Below the pieces are notes generated by a model that did not search any database, was not told the origin of the DNA, and was given only the letters and a program-made list of their open reading frames with translations. Made by a program: the position numbers and the translations under genes. Below are positions 34,675-44,041 of a DNA stretch of 64,000 nt, one piece after another. Position 1 is the first letter of the stretch. Every line of letters starts with the position of its first letter. This stretch comes from CAZTAO01 sp964611645 (GTDB lineage Bacteria; Armatimonadota; UBA5829): the NCBI GenBank assembly GCA_964611645.1, contig CAZTAO010000013.1:1-64000 (forward strand). Direction: 5' to 3'.

Positions 34675-36240
34675 GTGAAACTAATCCTGGCAAACATAGT
34701 GCTATCGGCGATACTACTGGCGTGGGCTTCGATGGACGCGCGAGCCGCTCAGGACAAGGGGAATACGCTGATGAGGCAAGCGGGTAACGGGAAACTGCGG
34801 GTGATCTACAACCTGGACGCTACCGAGTTCTACAATGGCACGTTTGGTCCCGTCAAGCCGGAGACCATCGACAAGTTCGTGGACGACCACGCAGCCATCG
34901 GAGTAACCGATCTCTTCATAAACGCAAACGACCAGCGCACCAGCTACCGCAGCAAGGTGTGGGAGTCTACATGGGACGGTTACGACCCGAGTCTCGGGGC
35001 AGACCAGCCTTTCTTTGCCGGGATCGACCCCGAGAGGAAGTGGGAGTCGTCGCTGATGATAGAGACATACAACCTGTACAAGCAGGGCTGCGACTACCCC
35101 AAGCGGATGATCGACCGCTGCCGCAAAGACAAGATCTCGCCGTGGATTTCCATTCGGATGAACGACTGCCACTACCCCGAATGGCCCAACCACCCCTACC
35201 ACAGCACATTCTGGAAAGAGCACCCGGAGTGGCGGTTGCCCTACGGGCTGGACTACGAGCAGCCACAAGTGCGCGAACACTATATGAAGCTGATCAAGGA
35301 AGTCTGCGCCAACTATGACATCGACGGCCTTGAGCTGGATTACCTGCGCTTCTGGCTATACTTCCGCCCGGGCCGGGAGCACGAAGGCGCAAAGCTGATG
35401 AATGAGTTCGTGAAGCATGTTCGAACGGTCACCAACCAGGCCGCCAAGAGGCTCGGCCACCCCGTCAAGCTCGCGGTGCGGGTGCCGTCGACACCGTGGA
35501 TATCGCGAATGCATGGGCTGGAGGCTGTGGAGTGGGCGAAGGCCGGGCTGGTCGACCTGATCATAGCCTCGCCCTTCTGGCCCTCCATCAACAGCGACAT
35601 GCCCATCGAGACCTGGAAAGGGGCGCTCATTGGAACAAACGTGCCGGTTGCATTCGGGCTGGAAGCCTGCATCGACGCCGGCAGCGGGATCAGAAACTCC
35701 TCGCCGGAGGAAATGCGCGGGGCGGCATTGAGCGGGCTTCAGCGGGGCGCCGATCTGCTCTACTTCTTCAACCTCTTCACCAACCCTTACCAGAGCTGGC
35801 CGCGCAAGGACTACAACCAGATCGTGAAGGATGCCGGTTCCTACAGCAAACTCAGCGCAGCCCCTCGCCGCCACCCGATAACCATCACCCGCCCATTCGC
35901 CGCCGGCGAGCCGGGGGTAGCCAACCGCCTCCCATATACCGGCACAAACGGCGTCTTTCGCATCCCAATTGGCCCAAAGCCGACGGCGAAACAGACTGCC
36001 AGTGTGGAGCTTGTGGTCAAAGACAGCGAGGAGCCATTCGAGGTGCTGGTGAACAGCGCGCCGTGCAAGTTCACAGGCATGCAAACCCCGGACCACCTCG
36101 TTGCCATCAAGATCACCAATGAGCCCAAGCGGCACGTATACCAGATTCCCCCAGAGGCCATCGCCGACGGCTACAACCTGGTGGAGGTCAACTCCAAGCA
36201 GGCTGTTACTCTGACTTGGGTGGAGATATCGGTGAGGTAG
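34675..36240 (+). CDS. Exported glycoside-hydrolase-like barrel protein, copy 3 (no FGE domain)
   Basis: The 521-residue product has a signal peptide (KLILANIVLSAILLAWASMDARA) and only the barrel plus C-terminal beta domain of its two upstream neighbours. VIYNLDATEFYNGTFGPVKP opens the barrel, and DIDGLELDYLRFWLYFRPGR carries the candidate catalytic Glu. I prefer GTG 34675 with AAGGGAG seven bases upstream over ATG 34657, which would add six residues before the leader. Its last 70 bases are almost identical to those of copy 4. Likely an envelope or secreted glycan hydrolase of a family with unknown specificity. Confidence 0.78.
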   Translation: MKLILANIVLSAILLAWASMDARAAQDKGNTLMRQAGNGKLRVIYNLDATEFYNGTFGPVKPETIDKFVDDHAAIGVTDLFINANDQRTSYRSKVWESTWDGYDPSLGADQPFFAGIDPERKWESSLMIETYNLYKQGCDYPKRMIDRCRKDKISPWISIRMNDCHYPEWPNHPYHSTFWKEHPEWRLPYGLDYEQPQVREHYMKLIKEVCANYDIDGLELDYLRFWLYFRPGREHEGAKLMNEFVKHVRTVTNQAAKRLGHPVKLAVRVPSTPWISRMHGLEAVEWAKAGLVDLIIASPFWPSINSDMPIETWKGALIGTNVPVAFGLEACIDAGSGIRNSSPEEMRGAALSGLQRGADLLYFFNLFTNPYQSWPRKDYNQIVKDAGSYSKLSAAPRRHPITITRPFAAGEPGVANRLPYTGTNGVFRIPIGPKPTAKQTASVELVVKDSEEPFEVLVNSAPCKFTGMQTPDHLVAIKITNEPKRHVYQIPPEAIADGYNLVEVNSKQAVTLTWVEISVR

Positions 36241-36271
36241 TTTGCCTGAATACGAATCAAAGGATTAGAGG

Positions 36272-37792
36272 ATGGGCAGGATGGGCTATCGCTTGAAGTG
36301 CGTTATGTTCCTTGTTGTGCTTTATCTGGCAATTTCTTTTCCGACGCTCGTGTCGGCGGCAGAGGGGGCAAACAAAGTGCGCGTTCTTTTCAACCTGGAC
36401 TGCACGGAGTACTTCGTGGGGTCGTTCGGGCCGGTTGTGCCTGAGACTATCGACAGCTATGTCGACAAGCACGCCGCCTTGGGAGTTACAGACTTCTTAG
36501 TCAACCTAAATGCCCAGCGCGTGCTTTACCGCAGCGATGTCTGGGAGGCATACTGGGACGGGTTCGATCCCACTCTGGGTGACGATCAGGCGTTTTTCGC
36601 GGGGAAGGCGACCGAGCTATTCTGGATCAAGAACATGTACTCGCTCCAGAAGAGTGGCTGCGATTATACGAAGCGGATGATTGACCGCGCCCGCAAGAAT
36701 CGCGTGAAGGCCTGGATATCGCTGCGGATGAATGATGCACACTGGCCCGATGAGCCGGACAGCCCAGGGCACAGCTCACTGTGGAAGTCACACCCCGAAT
36801 GGCATCTTTCCAATACCGGACTGGATTACGAGCAGAAGGAAGTCCGGGATCACTACCTGAAGCTGATCCGCGAGGTCTGCTCCCGCTATGATATCGACGG
36901 CCTCGAACTGGACTACCTGCGATTCTGGCTCTACTTCAGGCCAGGGCGGGAACATGAATGCGAAAAGCTGATGACGGCGTTTGTGAAGGAAGCAAGAGCG
37001 ATCACACAGCAGGCGGCGAAGCGACTGAAGCATCCGGTCGAGTTGGCGGTCCGGGTGCCGGCAACTCCGTGGATAGCCAGAAGGCACGGGCTGGATGCGG
37101 TGGCATGGAGTAAGGCGGGTTTGGTGGATATCGTTGTTCCCTCTCCATGGTGGTCCTCTCTGGATACCGACATACCCATTGAAACGTGGAATGGCCAACT
37201 TGCAGGCACGAAAGTAGAGATCGCGTCGAGCCTTGAGGCTGGGATAGACTCGGGGGCAAGTGGTCGCCGGACTGTGACCGGGGAGGAACTCCGCGGGGCA
37301 CTCGTCAGCGGTCTGGAGCGGGGGGCGGATTCAGTCTACTTCTTCAACCTCTTTACCGGCCCATACAACCTCATCAAGGAGTCAAGCTCATACGCCGCGC
37401 TCTGTGCCGGGCCGAGGCGGCATCCGCTGACTATTATCAGCCCCTATTCAACCGGAGAGCCGAGACCGGAGCGGCCACTGCCGTACAGCGGAACACACGG
37501 TCTGTTCCGTATCCACATTGGGCCAGAACCATCGGCCGGCCAGAATGCTCGCGTCGAGTTGGTCGTGCCGGACAGCGACCAGCCGCTCGATGTCCGTGTG
37601 AATGACATTCCCTGCCCGTGGGAGACCCTCGCCGGCCCGGAATACTATACATCGGCCGATTGGAAACAGCCCGAGCCGAAGCGGCACGTATATGCCATTC
37701 CAGCAGACGCGCTGGACGCCGGCTACAACCTGGTGGAGGTCAACTCGAAGCAGGCTGTTACTCTGACTTGGGTGGAGATATCGGTGAGGTAG
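36272..37792 (+). CDS. Exported glycoside-hydrolase-like barrel protein, copy 4 (no FGE domain)
   Basis: The 506-residue product has a signal peptide (CVMFLVVLYLAISFPTLVSA) followed by the same barrel: VLFNLDCTEYFVGSFGPVVP, DIDGLELDYLRFWLYFRPGR and AVRVPATPWIARRHGLDAV. The motifs KQAVTLTWVEISVR end the C-terminal domain. ATG 36281 is an alternative start with a better-spaced GAGG. It lacks about 13 residues of the loop after FNLFTGPYN that copies 1-3 have. It is the last of the four paralogues and is followed by the second DUF4838 gene after 49 bases. Confidence 0.78.
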   Translation: MGRMGYRLKCVMFLVVLYLAISFPTLVSAAEGANKVRVLFNLDCTEYFVGSFGPVVPETIDSYVDKHAALGVTDFLVNLNAQRVLYRSDVWEAYWDGFDPTLGDDQAFFAGKATELFWIKNMYSLQKSGCDYTKRMIDRARKNRVKAWISLRMNDAHWPDEPDSPGHSSLWKSHPEWHLSNTGLDYEQKEVRDHYLKLIREVCSRYDIDGLELDYLRFWLYFRPGREHECEKLMTAFVKEARAITQQAAKRLKHPVELAVRVPATPWIARRHGLDAVAWSKAGLVDIVVPSPWWSSLDTDIPIETWNGQLAGTKVEIASSLEAGIDSGASGRRTVTGEELRGALVSGLERGADSVYFFNLFTGPYNLIKESSSYAALCAGPRRHPLTIISPYSTGEPRPERPLPYSGTHGLFRIHIGPEPSAGQNARVELVVPDSDQPLDVRVNDIPCPWETLAGPEYYTSADWKQPEPKRHVYAIPADALDAGYNLVEVNSKQAVTLTWVEISVR

Positions 37793-37841
37793 GCTGGCGA
37801 CCAAGCCTCGATCGTACTTGGGAGACAGGGAAACACTGCCA

Positions 37842-40352
37842 ATGAACTACCTGCGAACCCTCATGAGTTGGGTTTTGTTTACGACGGTTTCTCAGGCGCT
37901 GTTCGTAAGTCCAGCGTCTACTGCACCCGCAACGCTGGCAGCGGGTGGTAAGGCACTTATGCCAGTCGTCATATCGGCGGATGCGTCCAAAGAGACCAAA
38001 GATGTCGCGGCGGAGTTGGCGGGTTATCTCAGACAGATGACCGGTGCAACGTTTGAAGTCAAGAGCGGTGATGGCAAGTCGGGGATAGTAATGGGCACTC
38101 TGAAGCAGTTCCCCGATCCGTCGCTTGCCAAGACTCTTGATATCCGCAACGGCTTTGATGGGAGAGAAGCTTACGCCATCCGCACTGAACCCAAACGAGT
38201 GCGACTGCTGGGCGGAGCCGAATTGGGCGCGTCCCACGCTGCTTTCAGGTTCCTTGAGAAACTCGGATGCCGCTGGTTCTTTCCGGGCAAGACGTGGGAG
38301 GTCGTGCCGAACGTGCGGAAACTCACCGTCGATGTCAATGAGTCCAGCAGACCTGCCGTGCTGTCTCGCCGTATATGGTATGGTTGGGGGATGTGGGACG
38401 ATCACACATACTTCGACTACTACGCCTGGGGCAGGCACAACCGCATGGCCGCCTCCTTGCCGGCGTCAATCGGCGAAGCCTGGCAAAGCATCATTGCTGA
38501 AAACGCCAAGACCTTTGAGCAGCATCCTGAGTATCTTGCCCTGGTCAGCGGCAAACGGCAGGGCAACCAGCTCTGTGTGAGCAATCCCGGACTATGCGCC
38601 CTGGTTACCGAATGGGCGATGAGGCAGTTCGAGCGGAACTCGGCTGTGGAGATGGTCTCGCTTGCCGCGTCCGATGGTGGTGGGCAGTGCGAGTGCGAGA
38701 ACTGCCGCAAGCTGGGAAGCACATCCAACAGGGTTTTCGGACTGGCAAACGAGGTCGCCCAAGCGGTGCGGAAACGGTTCCCCGGCAAATGGATCGGGAC
38801 AACCGCCTATTACGACCACTGCGAACCGCCGTCGTTCAACATGGAACCCAATGTTCTTGTGATGCGCGCAAGAGGCTTTCAGGTAAGCAAACTCACGGAT
38901 GACGAACTCGCCCGGCTCTGGGCTATGCGCAGCAGCCATCTGGGCGTGTATGAGTACTACTCTGTCTATGGCTGGGATGTAGATATGTTCCCCGGTGGAA
39001 AGGCGGCGTACTTACCGTACTTGCGCGAGTCCATTCCCAAGTTTGTCCGGGATGGCGTAATAGCCATAGAGTGCGAGAGTTCAAACAACTGGGGCATTCA
39101 TGGCCTAGGCTACTACGTTGCGAACCGGCTGATGTGGAACCCCAAGACAGACGTCGACGCCCTCATCTCCGACTTCCACGAAAAGGCATTCGGCCCGGCT
39201 GCCAATACCATGCGGCGATACTACGAACGCACTCAGCGCCCCTATTTCGTAAGTGGAAACCTGGTCGCGCAACTCCTCGACGACCTTGCCCAGGCTTCAG
39301 AGCAAGCAAAGTCACGCCCGGATGTGCTGGCCCGCCTCGACGATCTGAAGATATACCTGCACTATGTGCGGCTGACTATGGACCAGGGGTCGGGACTTCT
39401 AGACGAGGCTTCGTCCAAAGCCACCGCTCTTGAAAGGCTAACACACGTCTATCGCAGCCGCCACAGCTACATGAACCACATTCGAGCCATGGTGTACAGC
39501 GACACAGCGCCTTACGCGGAACGATACAAGGAGCCTTCCTGGAGATACGACGCGCCGAACCCGCCGTGGATGGTGAACAAACCCTACACCCACGATGAGA
39601 TCGAGCAGTTCTTCCACGATGACCAAAAGCGCTTCGGCAAGCCGGTGGAACTGCACGAGGTCAAGTTTTCCGATGACCTGGTACCCGGCGGGTTCGAGGG
39701 TTCGACGGACAATCCAAGTGGCTTGCCCTACTGGTACGGCATCGCGCGCTACGCCCTCTATAGCAGAGCCGGAGAACCCTTGGAGATATCCATCGCTGCA
39801 GGCACCATCCCCAGCTATCGCAACCGTCCGTCAGGCCACTGCACAATCCTTGACCCCAAGGGCAAGCGTATAGGCAGGCGTGTGCTGCCATTGGACGGCG
39901 AGATGCACGCGCTCACATTCCCCGTTCCAAGAGCGGGAGCTTACTTCGCCGAGATCGAGGATGGCGGCGGAGGGTTTTCGCTGACCGTTCCGGCGGGCCG
40001 GCTGTGCGCTCTGGCTCCGAAACGGAGCGATAAGTACTACTACGGCGCGCACATGGGCGTCGGCTACTTCTACGTGCCCAAAGGAACCAAGCAGGTAGAG
40101 TACTTCCTCCAGGGAGTGGTCACGCACGACGTCTATGACGGGGTAAAGACCCACAAGATGCTCGGCGATGCGCAGGTCAACGTGATACCGGTTGGCCCGG
40201 GACGCGACGGGAAAGTGTGGTACATCAACAACTGGAAGGTCGGGCAATTGTGGTTCTACAATATCCCGACCCTGATCGCCCAATCACCCGCCTATCTGAT
40301 GGTGCCTGGAGAGATCGCCCAGCGAGATGGCCTGATCAAGATGACACAGTAG
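37842..40352 (+). CDS. Secreted DUF4838 protein with C-terminal beta domain
   Basis: The 836-residue product has a leader (LMSWVLFTTVSQALFVSPASTA). The N-terminal domain (DVAAELAGYLRQMTGATFEV, LGASHAAFRFLEKLGCRWFFPGKTWEVVP) matches alpha-glucuronidase-type N-domains. The middle shows LAASDGGGQCECENCRKLGS and MEPNVLVMRARG as in DUF4838 proteins, and the last 220 residues are beta-rich, perhaps a carbohydrate-binding part. It is a distant paralogue of 5672 with about 240 extra C-terminal residues. ATG 37842 is chosen because the leader starts there; a TTG at 37818 is possible. Probable extracytoplasmic glycoside hydrolase that works with the preceding paralogue array. Confidence 0.8.
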   Translation: MNYLRTLMSWVLFTTVSQALFVSPASTAPATLAAGGKALMPVVISADASKETKDVAAELAGYLRQMTGATFEVKSGDGKSGIVMGTLKQFPDPSLAKTLDIRNGFDGREAYAIRTEPKRVRLLGGAELGASHAAFRFLEKLGCRWFFPGKTWEVVPNVRKLTVDVNESSRPAVLSRRIWYGWGMWDDHTYFDYYAWGRHNRMAASLPASIGEAWQSIIAENAKTFEQHPEYLALVSGKRQGNQLCVSNPGLCALVTEWAMRQFERNSAVEMVSLAASDGGGQCECENCRKLGSTSNRVFGLANEVAQAVRKRFPGKWIGTTAYYDHCEPPSFNMEPNVLVMRARGFQVSKLTDDELARLWAMRSSHLGVYEYYSVYGWDVDMFPGGKAAYLPYLRESIPKFVRDGVIAIECESSNNWGIHGLGYYVANRLMWNPKTDVDALISDFHEKAFGPAANTMRRYYERTQRPYFVSGNLVAQLLDDLAQASEQAKSRPDVLARLDDLKIYLHYVRLTMDQGSGLLDEASSKATALERLTHVYRSRHSYMNHIRAMVYSDTAPYAERYKEPSWRYDAPNPPWMVNKPYTHDEIEQFFHDDQKRFGKPVELHEVKFSDDLVPGGFEGSTDNPSGLPYWYGIARYALYSRAGEPLEISIAAGTIPSYRNRPSGHCTILDPKGKRIGRRVLPLDGEMHALTFPVPRAGAYFAEIEDGGGGFSLTVPAGRLCALAPKRSDKYYYGAHMGVGYFYVPKGTKQVEYFLQGVVTHDVYDGVKTHKMLGDAQVNVIPVGPGRDGKVWYINNWKVGQLWFYNIPTLIAQSPAYLMVPGEIAQRDGLIKMTQ

Positions 40353-40498
40353 CCGATCTGTTGAGCATGGACTATCCTCGCGGGGACTTCGGCAACCCGA
40401 CAGGTCAAGGCCAGGCAGCCGCGGAAGCCCATGCCTATGATGATGCGCGCGAGGCTGGCCAAAGCGATTACGTAGATGCAAAGGTAAAGCTGAATCAC
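40292..40498 (-). other. Possible degenerate YggT-like membrane fragment
   Basis: On the minus strand between two plus-strand genes, a frame from GTG 40498 reads IQLYLCIYVIALASLARIII and then AEVPARIVHA. This loosely resembles the first helix and following segment of YggT-family membrane proteins. It has no clear ribosome site, overlaps the end of the DUF4838 gene and has only one helix. It may be chance. Confidence 0.18.
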
Positions 40499-40546
40499 TT
40501 GCCCAAATCTGGGTAAAATCGTTTGTCTACAAACCGGAGGTGACAG

Positions 40547-41074
40547 ATGCGAGCTTGGCGTTGTATTGGAGCAATAGTTGCGTTGATCGTAGTAGCGGGG
40601 ATTCTTGGTGTTGCGTTTATCTATTCCGGCATCTACAATGTGGCGGCTAATCACCCCGACAGCGCACTGGCCGAATGGGTATTCAGCACCACGGCTGATA
40701 ACTCAATAAAGAGGCACGCGAAGAACACAGAGATCCCGGCTCTCACGGATTCCGCAATGGTAGAGAAGGGACTGGCAAACTACCGGATGTGCGCCGGTTG
40801 TCACGGAGCGCCCGGAGTTGATCGTGGGGAGCGAGCGATGGCAATGAACCCGCAGCCCCCGGAATTGGTGGAAGAGGCTGCGGAGTGGAAGGCCAATGAG
40901 TTGTTCTGGATTACCAGAAACGGCATCCGAATGACCGGCATGATGGCGTGGAACGGCGCTTTGTCCGATCAGGACATCTGGGCCACAGTCGCATTTATGA
41001 AAACACTGCCGACTCTAGAGCCAGAGGACTACAAAGCGAGAGTTGATAAGCTGCCTGCTATGCCGCGAAGGTAA
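40547..41074 (+). CDS. Membrane-anchored class I cytochrome c
   Basis: The 175-residue product has an N-terminal membrane anchor (GAIVALIVVAGILGVAFIY, residues 8-26) and one c-type haem site, CAGCH, at residues 82-86. Met129 or Met132 (GIRMTGM) is the likely distal ligand. GGAGG lies six bases upstream of the ATG. Such proteins carry electrons in the periplasm. No oxidase, quinol complex or haem-lyase gene is nearby, so the electron partner is unknown. The gene is convergent with the peptidase gene, eight bases away. Confidence 0.88.
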   Translation: MRAWRCIGAIVALIVVAGILGVAFIYSGIYNVAANHPDSALAEWVFSTTADNSIKRHAKNTEIPALTDSAMVEKGLANYRMCAGCHGAPGVDRGERAMAMNPQPPELVEEAAEWKANELFWITRNGIRMTGMMAWNGALSDQDIWATVAFMKTLPTLEPEDYKARVDKLPAMPRR

Positions 41075-41082
41075 AGCCGCGC

Positions 41083-42282
41083 TCACACCAGATCATCGTT
41101 CTCAAACATCCACGGCGCGGCGGCTTTGGCCTCGGTGAACCGTTTCCTGGCCTCGAAGTTCTTGCGTGATGCGGCCAGATTGATACCCTGAACCAGGAGC
41201 TTTCGGGCCAACTGCTCACGCTTCTGCCTGGCCTCGAAACTCGGCACCGATGGATTGCCCTCGAACGGCAGATCAAGCTCGTGATCGAACCGCAGCACGG
41301 GTGGTTCCGGTGGCTCCATGTACAGGTTTCGCAAGTGCATCGCGCGGAGCCTAAGCACCAGAGCCACCACGCTCAACGGCACCAGCACCAGGGCTATGTA
41401 GAACAACTGCCAGTTGAGCCGCCAGCGGTTGGCTTTGGCGAGCAGGTCCTCAAAGCTGGTGACACGGGCTTCCCGCCACAGCGCCTTCTCGGCATTCCTG
41501 CCGACAACCGCCTCCCGGACGAACTGATCCACTCCGGCCGTGCCCAGACGAGAGTCCAGGTACCGGAAACACAGCCGGTAGTTGGCGTAGTCCTGGGGCG
41601 ACCAGCTTATCATTTCGGTATTCATGCCGGTCCTGTAGGAGTAGGTATCCTTGGAATCGGACAGATACTGCGCCACCCCTTCGTGAAACCACCTCGGCAG
41701 GTCATCTCGCGAGGCCCCCAGGTAACTCGCTATGTAGGCGTGGACCAGTTCATGTGAGATGGTGTCCTGGAGCTGGTCCGGCGACTTATTCTCCTTGAAC
41801 ACAGCCACAAACCTGCACCAGAGCGTCAGCCCTCCGGTGTCCTTGTTGAAGAGCTTGGCTATGACGTCCGGCATAGAATCGCGGGTACTGTAGAGCCGGA
41901 GAATTGCGCCGCCCTTGGGAGCCGGGATCCTCACCAGTTCGCGCAACCGCATGATGGCTTTGTCCTGGGAGGAGCGGAAGTTGACCAACTTGAAGCTCCC
42001 GCCCTGCTCAGGGTCGGTTGAAGTAAACGCTATCACCAGCCCAACGGCATTCCGCACATTCGCGCTGTCCTGGCTATACCTCACCTCCGGCGAGGCCAGC
42101 AGTTCCGTGGCGAGGTTAGAAACCCGGTTCATGTCCTGGTTGTTCCTGAATGGGTAGTTGACCAGGTCATCGAAGCTGGGGCCGTCCGCCGCTGCCGGGG
42201 CAACCAGGCAGAGCAAGGCCAGGACCAGCCCGCAGAGCCACCAGAGAACTGCTGTTGAAGACATCCGATGGGATAGCATCAT
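41083..42282 (-). CDS. Exported gluzincin metallopeptidase (peptidase MA-like)
   Basis: The 399-residue product has a leader (AVLWWLCGLVLALLCLVAPAAA), a zinc-binding HELVH at residues 177-181 and a third ligand Glu201 in RWFHEGVAQYLS, the usual gluzincin arrangement. A membrane helix (LFYIALVLVPLSVVALVLRL, about residues 291-310) follows, and the last 85 residues are a charged cytoplasmic tail. The peptidase domain therefore faces outside. Substrate unknown. The upstream gap contains two perfect hairpins. Confidence 0.83.
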   Translation of the reverse strand: MMLSHRMSSTAVLWWLCGLVLALLCLVAPAAADGPSFDDLVNYPFRNNQDMNRVSNLATELLASPEVRYSQDSANVRNAVGLVIAFTSTDPEQGGSFKLVNFRSSQDKAIMRLRELVRIPAPKGGAILRLYSTRDSMPDVIAKLFNKDTGGLTLWCRFVAVFKENKSPDQLQDTISHELVHAYIASYLGASRDDLPRWFHEGVAQYLSDSKDTYSYRTGMNTEMISWSPQDYANYRLCFRYLDSRLGTAGVDQFVREAVVGRNAEKALWREARVTSFEDLLAKANRWRLNWQLFYIALVLVPLSVVALVLRLRAMHLRNLYMEPPEPPVLRFDHELDLPFEGNPSVPSFEARQKREQLARKLLVQGINLAASRKNFEARKRFTEAKAAAPWMFENDDLV

Positions 42283-42377
42283 ATCAGGCTTAGTCTAGCT
42301 GGGTGGCGAGGCTGTGTCAAATGCGGCGGGTCTCGCCCCTACATCAAACCATACGGCTACTTCGGACAGCGTCGCGC

Positions 42378-42427
42378 GTTTCGACTCCGCTCAACGAGCG
42401 ACGCCGTCGGTTGAGCGGAGTCGAAAC
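42378..42427. repeat. Palindromic repeat, family D, perfect hairpin
   Basis: GTTTCGACTCCGCTCAAC is mirrored exactly by GTTGAGCGGAGTCGAAAC, giving an 18-base-pair stem with a 14-base loop. Confidence 0.9.
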
Positions 42428-42448
42428 AGGTGCTTGGCCGGAGTCCAT

Positions 42449-42479
42449 GATCGTGCGCGATTGCAAATCGCGCACGATC
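42449..42479. terminator. Perfect 14-base-pair hairpin
   Basis: GATCGTGCGCGATT, the loop GCA, then AATCGCGCACGATC. It lies downstream of the beta-helix gene on the minus strand and could terminate its transcript, although no T-run follows. It may equally be another repeat family seen only once here. Confidence 0.4.
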
Positions 42480-42533
42480 TGGGGGGCGAGCCTCGGGCTT
42501 CCATCCAACTATCAGACCATCAAACCGCCCTCG

Positions 42534-43625
42534 CTACTTCCCCGGTTCCCACGGCCCTTTTTCGTTGTAGTTGCCTTTGACTATGGTGGATGGGGCAAAT
42601 GTGTGGGTTCCTGAGATTATGAAGTTGTCTGCGAAGAGGTTGGCGCTTTCGCCTGAGAAATATACGTTGCAGCCGATGGTGCTGTCGGTGACGCTGACCC
42701 CCTTGCTGTCTTTGACATCCAGATCGCCGTAGAAGAAGCAGCAGTTGTTGATCAGCATCCCGTTGGCGACGTTTATGGCCTGGATCGAATAGCGGATGTT
42801 GTGGTTGATGAGGCAGTTGGAGATGGCCCCGTGGGAACCGTTCTCGTGGTCTTCGATCAGCATTCCGGTGTAGTTGTGCACGAACTGGGAAGTGCCTATC
42901 TTCACGTTGCCGCCGTGGATGATGCAGCCGTAGTAGTTGCCCTGGCTGGTGAGCATTGAGACGTTCATATACTCCGAACGCGTGTCGAACTTGAACCCCA
43001 CGTAGTTCCCTTCGGTGGAGACGTTGAAGATAGTCGCCGAAGTGGCCCAGTTGCCGTAGGCCGTGCCGGCAGTGTAGGAAACCATGATGCCGATACCCGC
43101 AAAGTTGTTCACGGTGACCCCGGATACCTCAAACCCGCTGCAGCGGCTGATGACAATCCCGTTCTCGCCGGAATCCACTCTCGCCGAAGGATCGACCATC
43201 GGGGTCTCGCCATCCAGCATTACATCCCTCAGCCGCCAGTCGTTGACTCCCTCCTGCACGAACACCCGCTTCACGCCTGTCATCCTGGATAGCTTGATGA
43301 CGGTTGCCTTTCCGGCTCCGACCAACGTAACTCCCGCAGGTATGGTGACATCCGCAAAATGGTATTCGCCCGCGTCGAGGTTCACAATCCCCGGTCCCGC
43401 GGTAAGCGCAGCCTTGAGCCTGGCGCTCTCGGCGTATGGGCCGCTTGGTATAACTCCATCAACGAGTGGGAAATCCTTGAAGTTTCGGGTGGTCATCCTT
43501 GGTCCTTTCGTCATCTCAACAGGTTTCACAGCCGCAGGCTTGGCCAGAGGCCTAGCAGCAGGCTTAACCGCCCCCCAGACCGAGGTCGTTATGGCTAGCA
43601 ATATCGCTACCGTCAGTAGTCGCAT
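42534..43625 (-). CDS. Secreted right-handed parallel beta-helix protein
   Basis: The 363-residue product has a signal peptide (LLTVAILLAITTSVWGA) and a Pro/Ala/Lys-rich linker (residues about 19-45). The rest shows regular 20-25 residue turns with YHFADVTIPAGVTLVGAG at the start and repeated short strands with Asn and Gly (NGIVISRCSGFEVSGVTVNN, SQFVHNYTGMLIEDHENGSH), as in pectate lyase-like helices. Such folds bind or cleave polysaccharides; no catalytic residues can be assigned. GAGGAGAG lies five bases upstream. Confidence 0.78.
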   Translation of the reverse strand: MRLLTVAILLAITTSVWGAVKPAARPLAKPAAVKPVEMTKGPRMTTRNFKDFPLVDGVIPSGPYAESARLKAALTAGPGIVNLDAGEYHFADVTIPAGVTLVGAGKATVIKLSRMTGVKRVFVQEGVNDWRLRDVMLDGETPMVDPSARVDSGENGIVISRCSGFEVSGVTVNNFAGIGIMVSYTAGTAYGNWATSATIFNVSTEGNYVGFKFDTRSEYMNVSMLTSQGNYYGCIIHGGNVKIGTSQFVHNYTGMLIEDHENGSHGAISNCLINHNIRYSIQAINVANGMLINNCCFFYGDLDVKDSKGVSVTDSTIGCNVYFSGESANLFADNFIISGTHTFAPSTIVKGNYNEKGPWEPGK

Positions 43626-43738
43626 GTTTCTCTCCTCTTGTCGATGGACACACCGACAACTTCGCCGTGCGAGAGCTATTTCCCTCCCATCTTAGGACTG
43701 GAGGTTTGGCGATCGAGGGGTGTCGTGGGGATAGGAGG

Positions 43739-43945
43739 CTACGCTTCGCCCTCGAGATACTTGACCAACTCCTCCAAGCTGGAGTAGATTCTGTCTGGGA
43801 TCTGGTTGATGGCTACGATGGCCGCTTCAGACCCGCCGCTTTCCTCGATGCTGTAGACTATGTCCTCTTTGGTTGCTGGGAAGCTCATACTCGCAAGGCA
43901 CAACCCCGCCGCCTTGTCCGAGCTTATGAAATCGCACTTGCTCAC
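43739..43945 (-). CDS. Small DUF2795-like protein
   Basis: The 68-residue product starts with GTG preceded by AGGAGG seven bases upstream, a strong ribosome site. Residues 25-68 (SFPATKEDIVYSIEESGGSE, then INQIPDRIYSSLEELVKYL) match the pattern of DUF2795 domains, which consist of a short helical fold ending in a YxSxxEL segment. Function of the family is not established. It lies alone between the beta-helix gene and the fused synthase gene on the same strand. Confidence 0.65.
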   Translation of the reverse strand: MSKCDFISSDKAAGLCLASMSFPATKEDIVYSIEESGGSEAAIVAINQIPDRIYSSLEELVKYLEGEA

Positions 43946-44041
43946 GTCCGGTCCCTCCTGCTGCTGTGATCTGCCTAAGGCAAGTATACCCAGAGAGCGG
44001 GGCTTTCGTATTCTCCGAACATCTGCGCGTCTTCCGCGATC

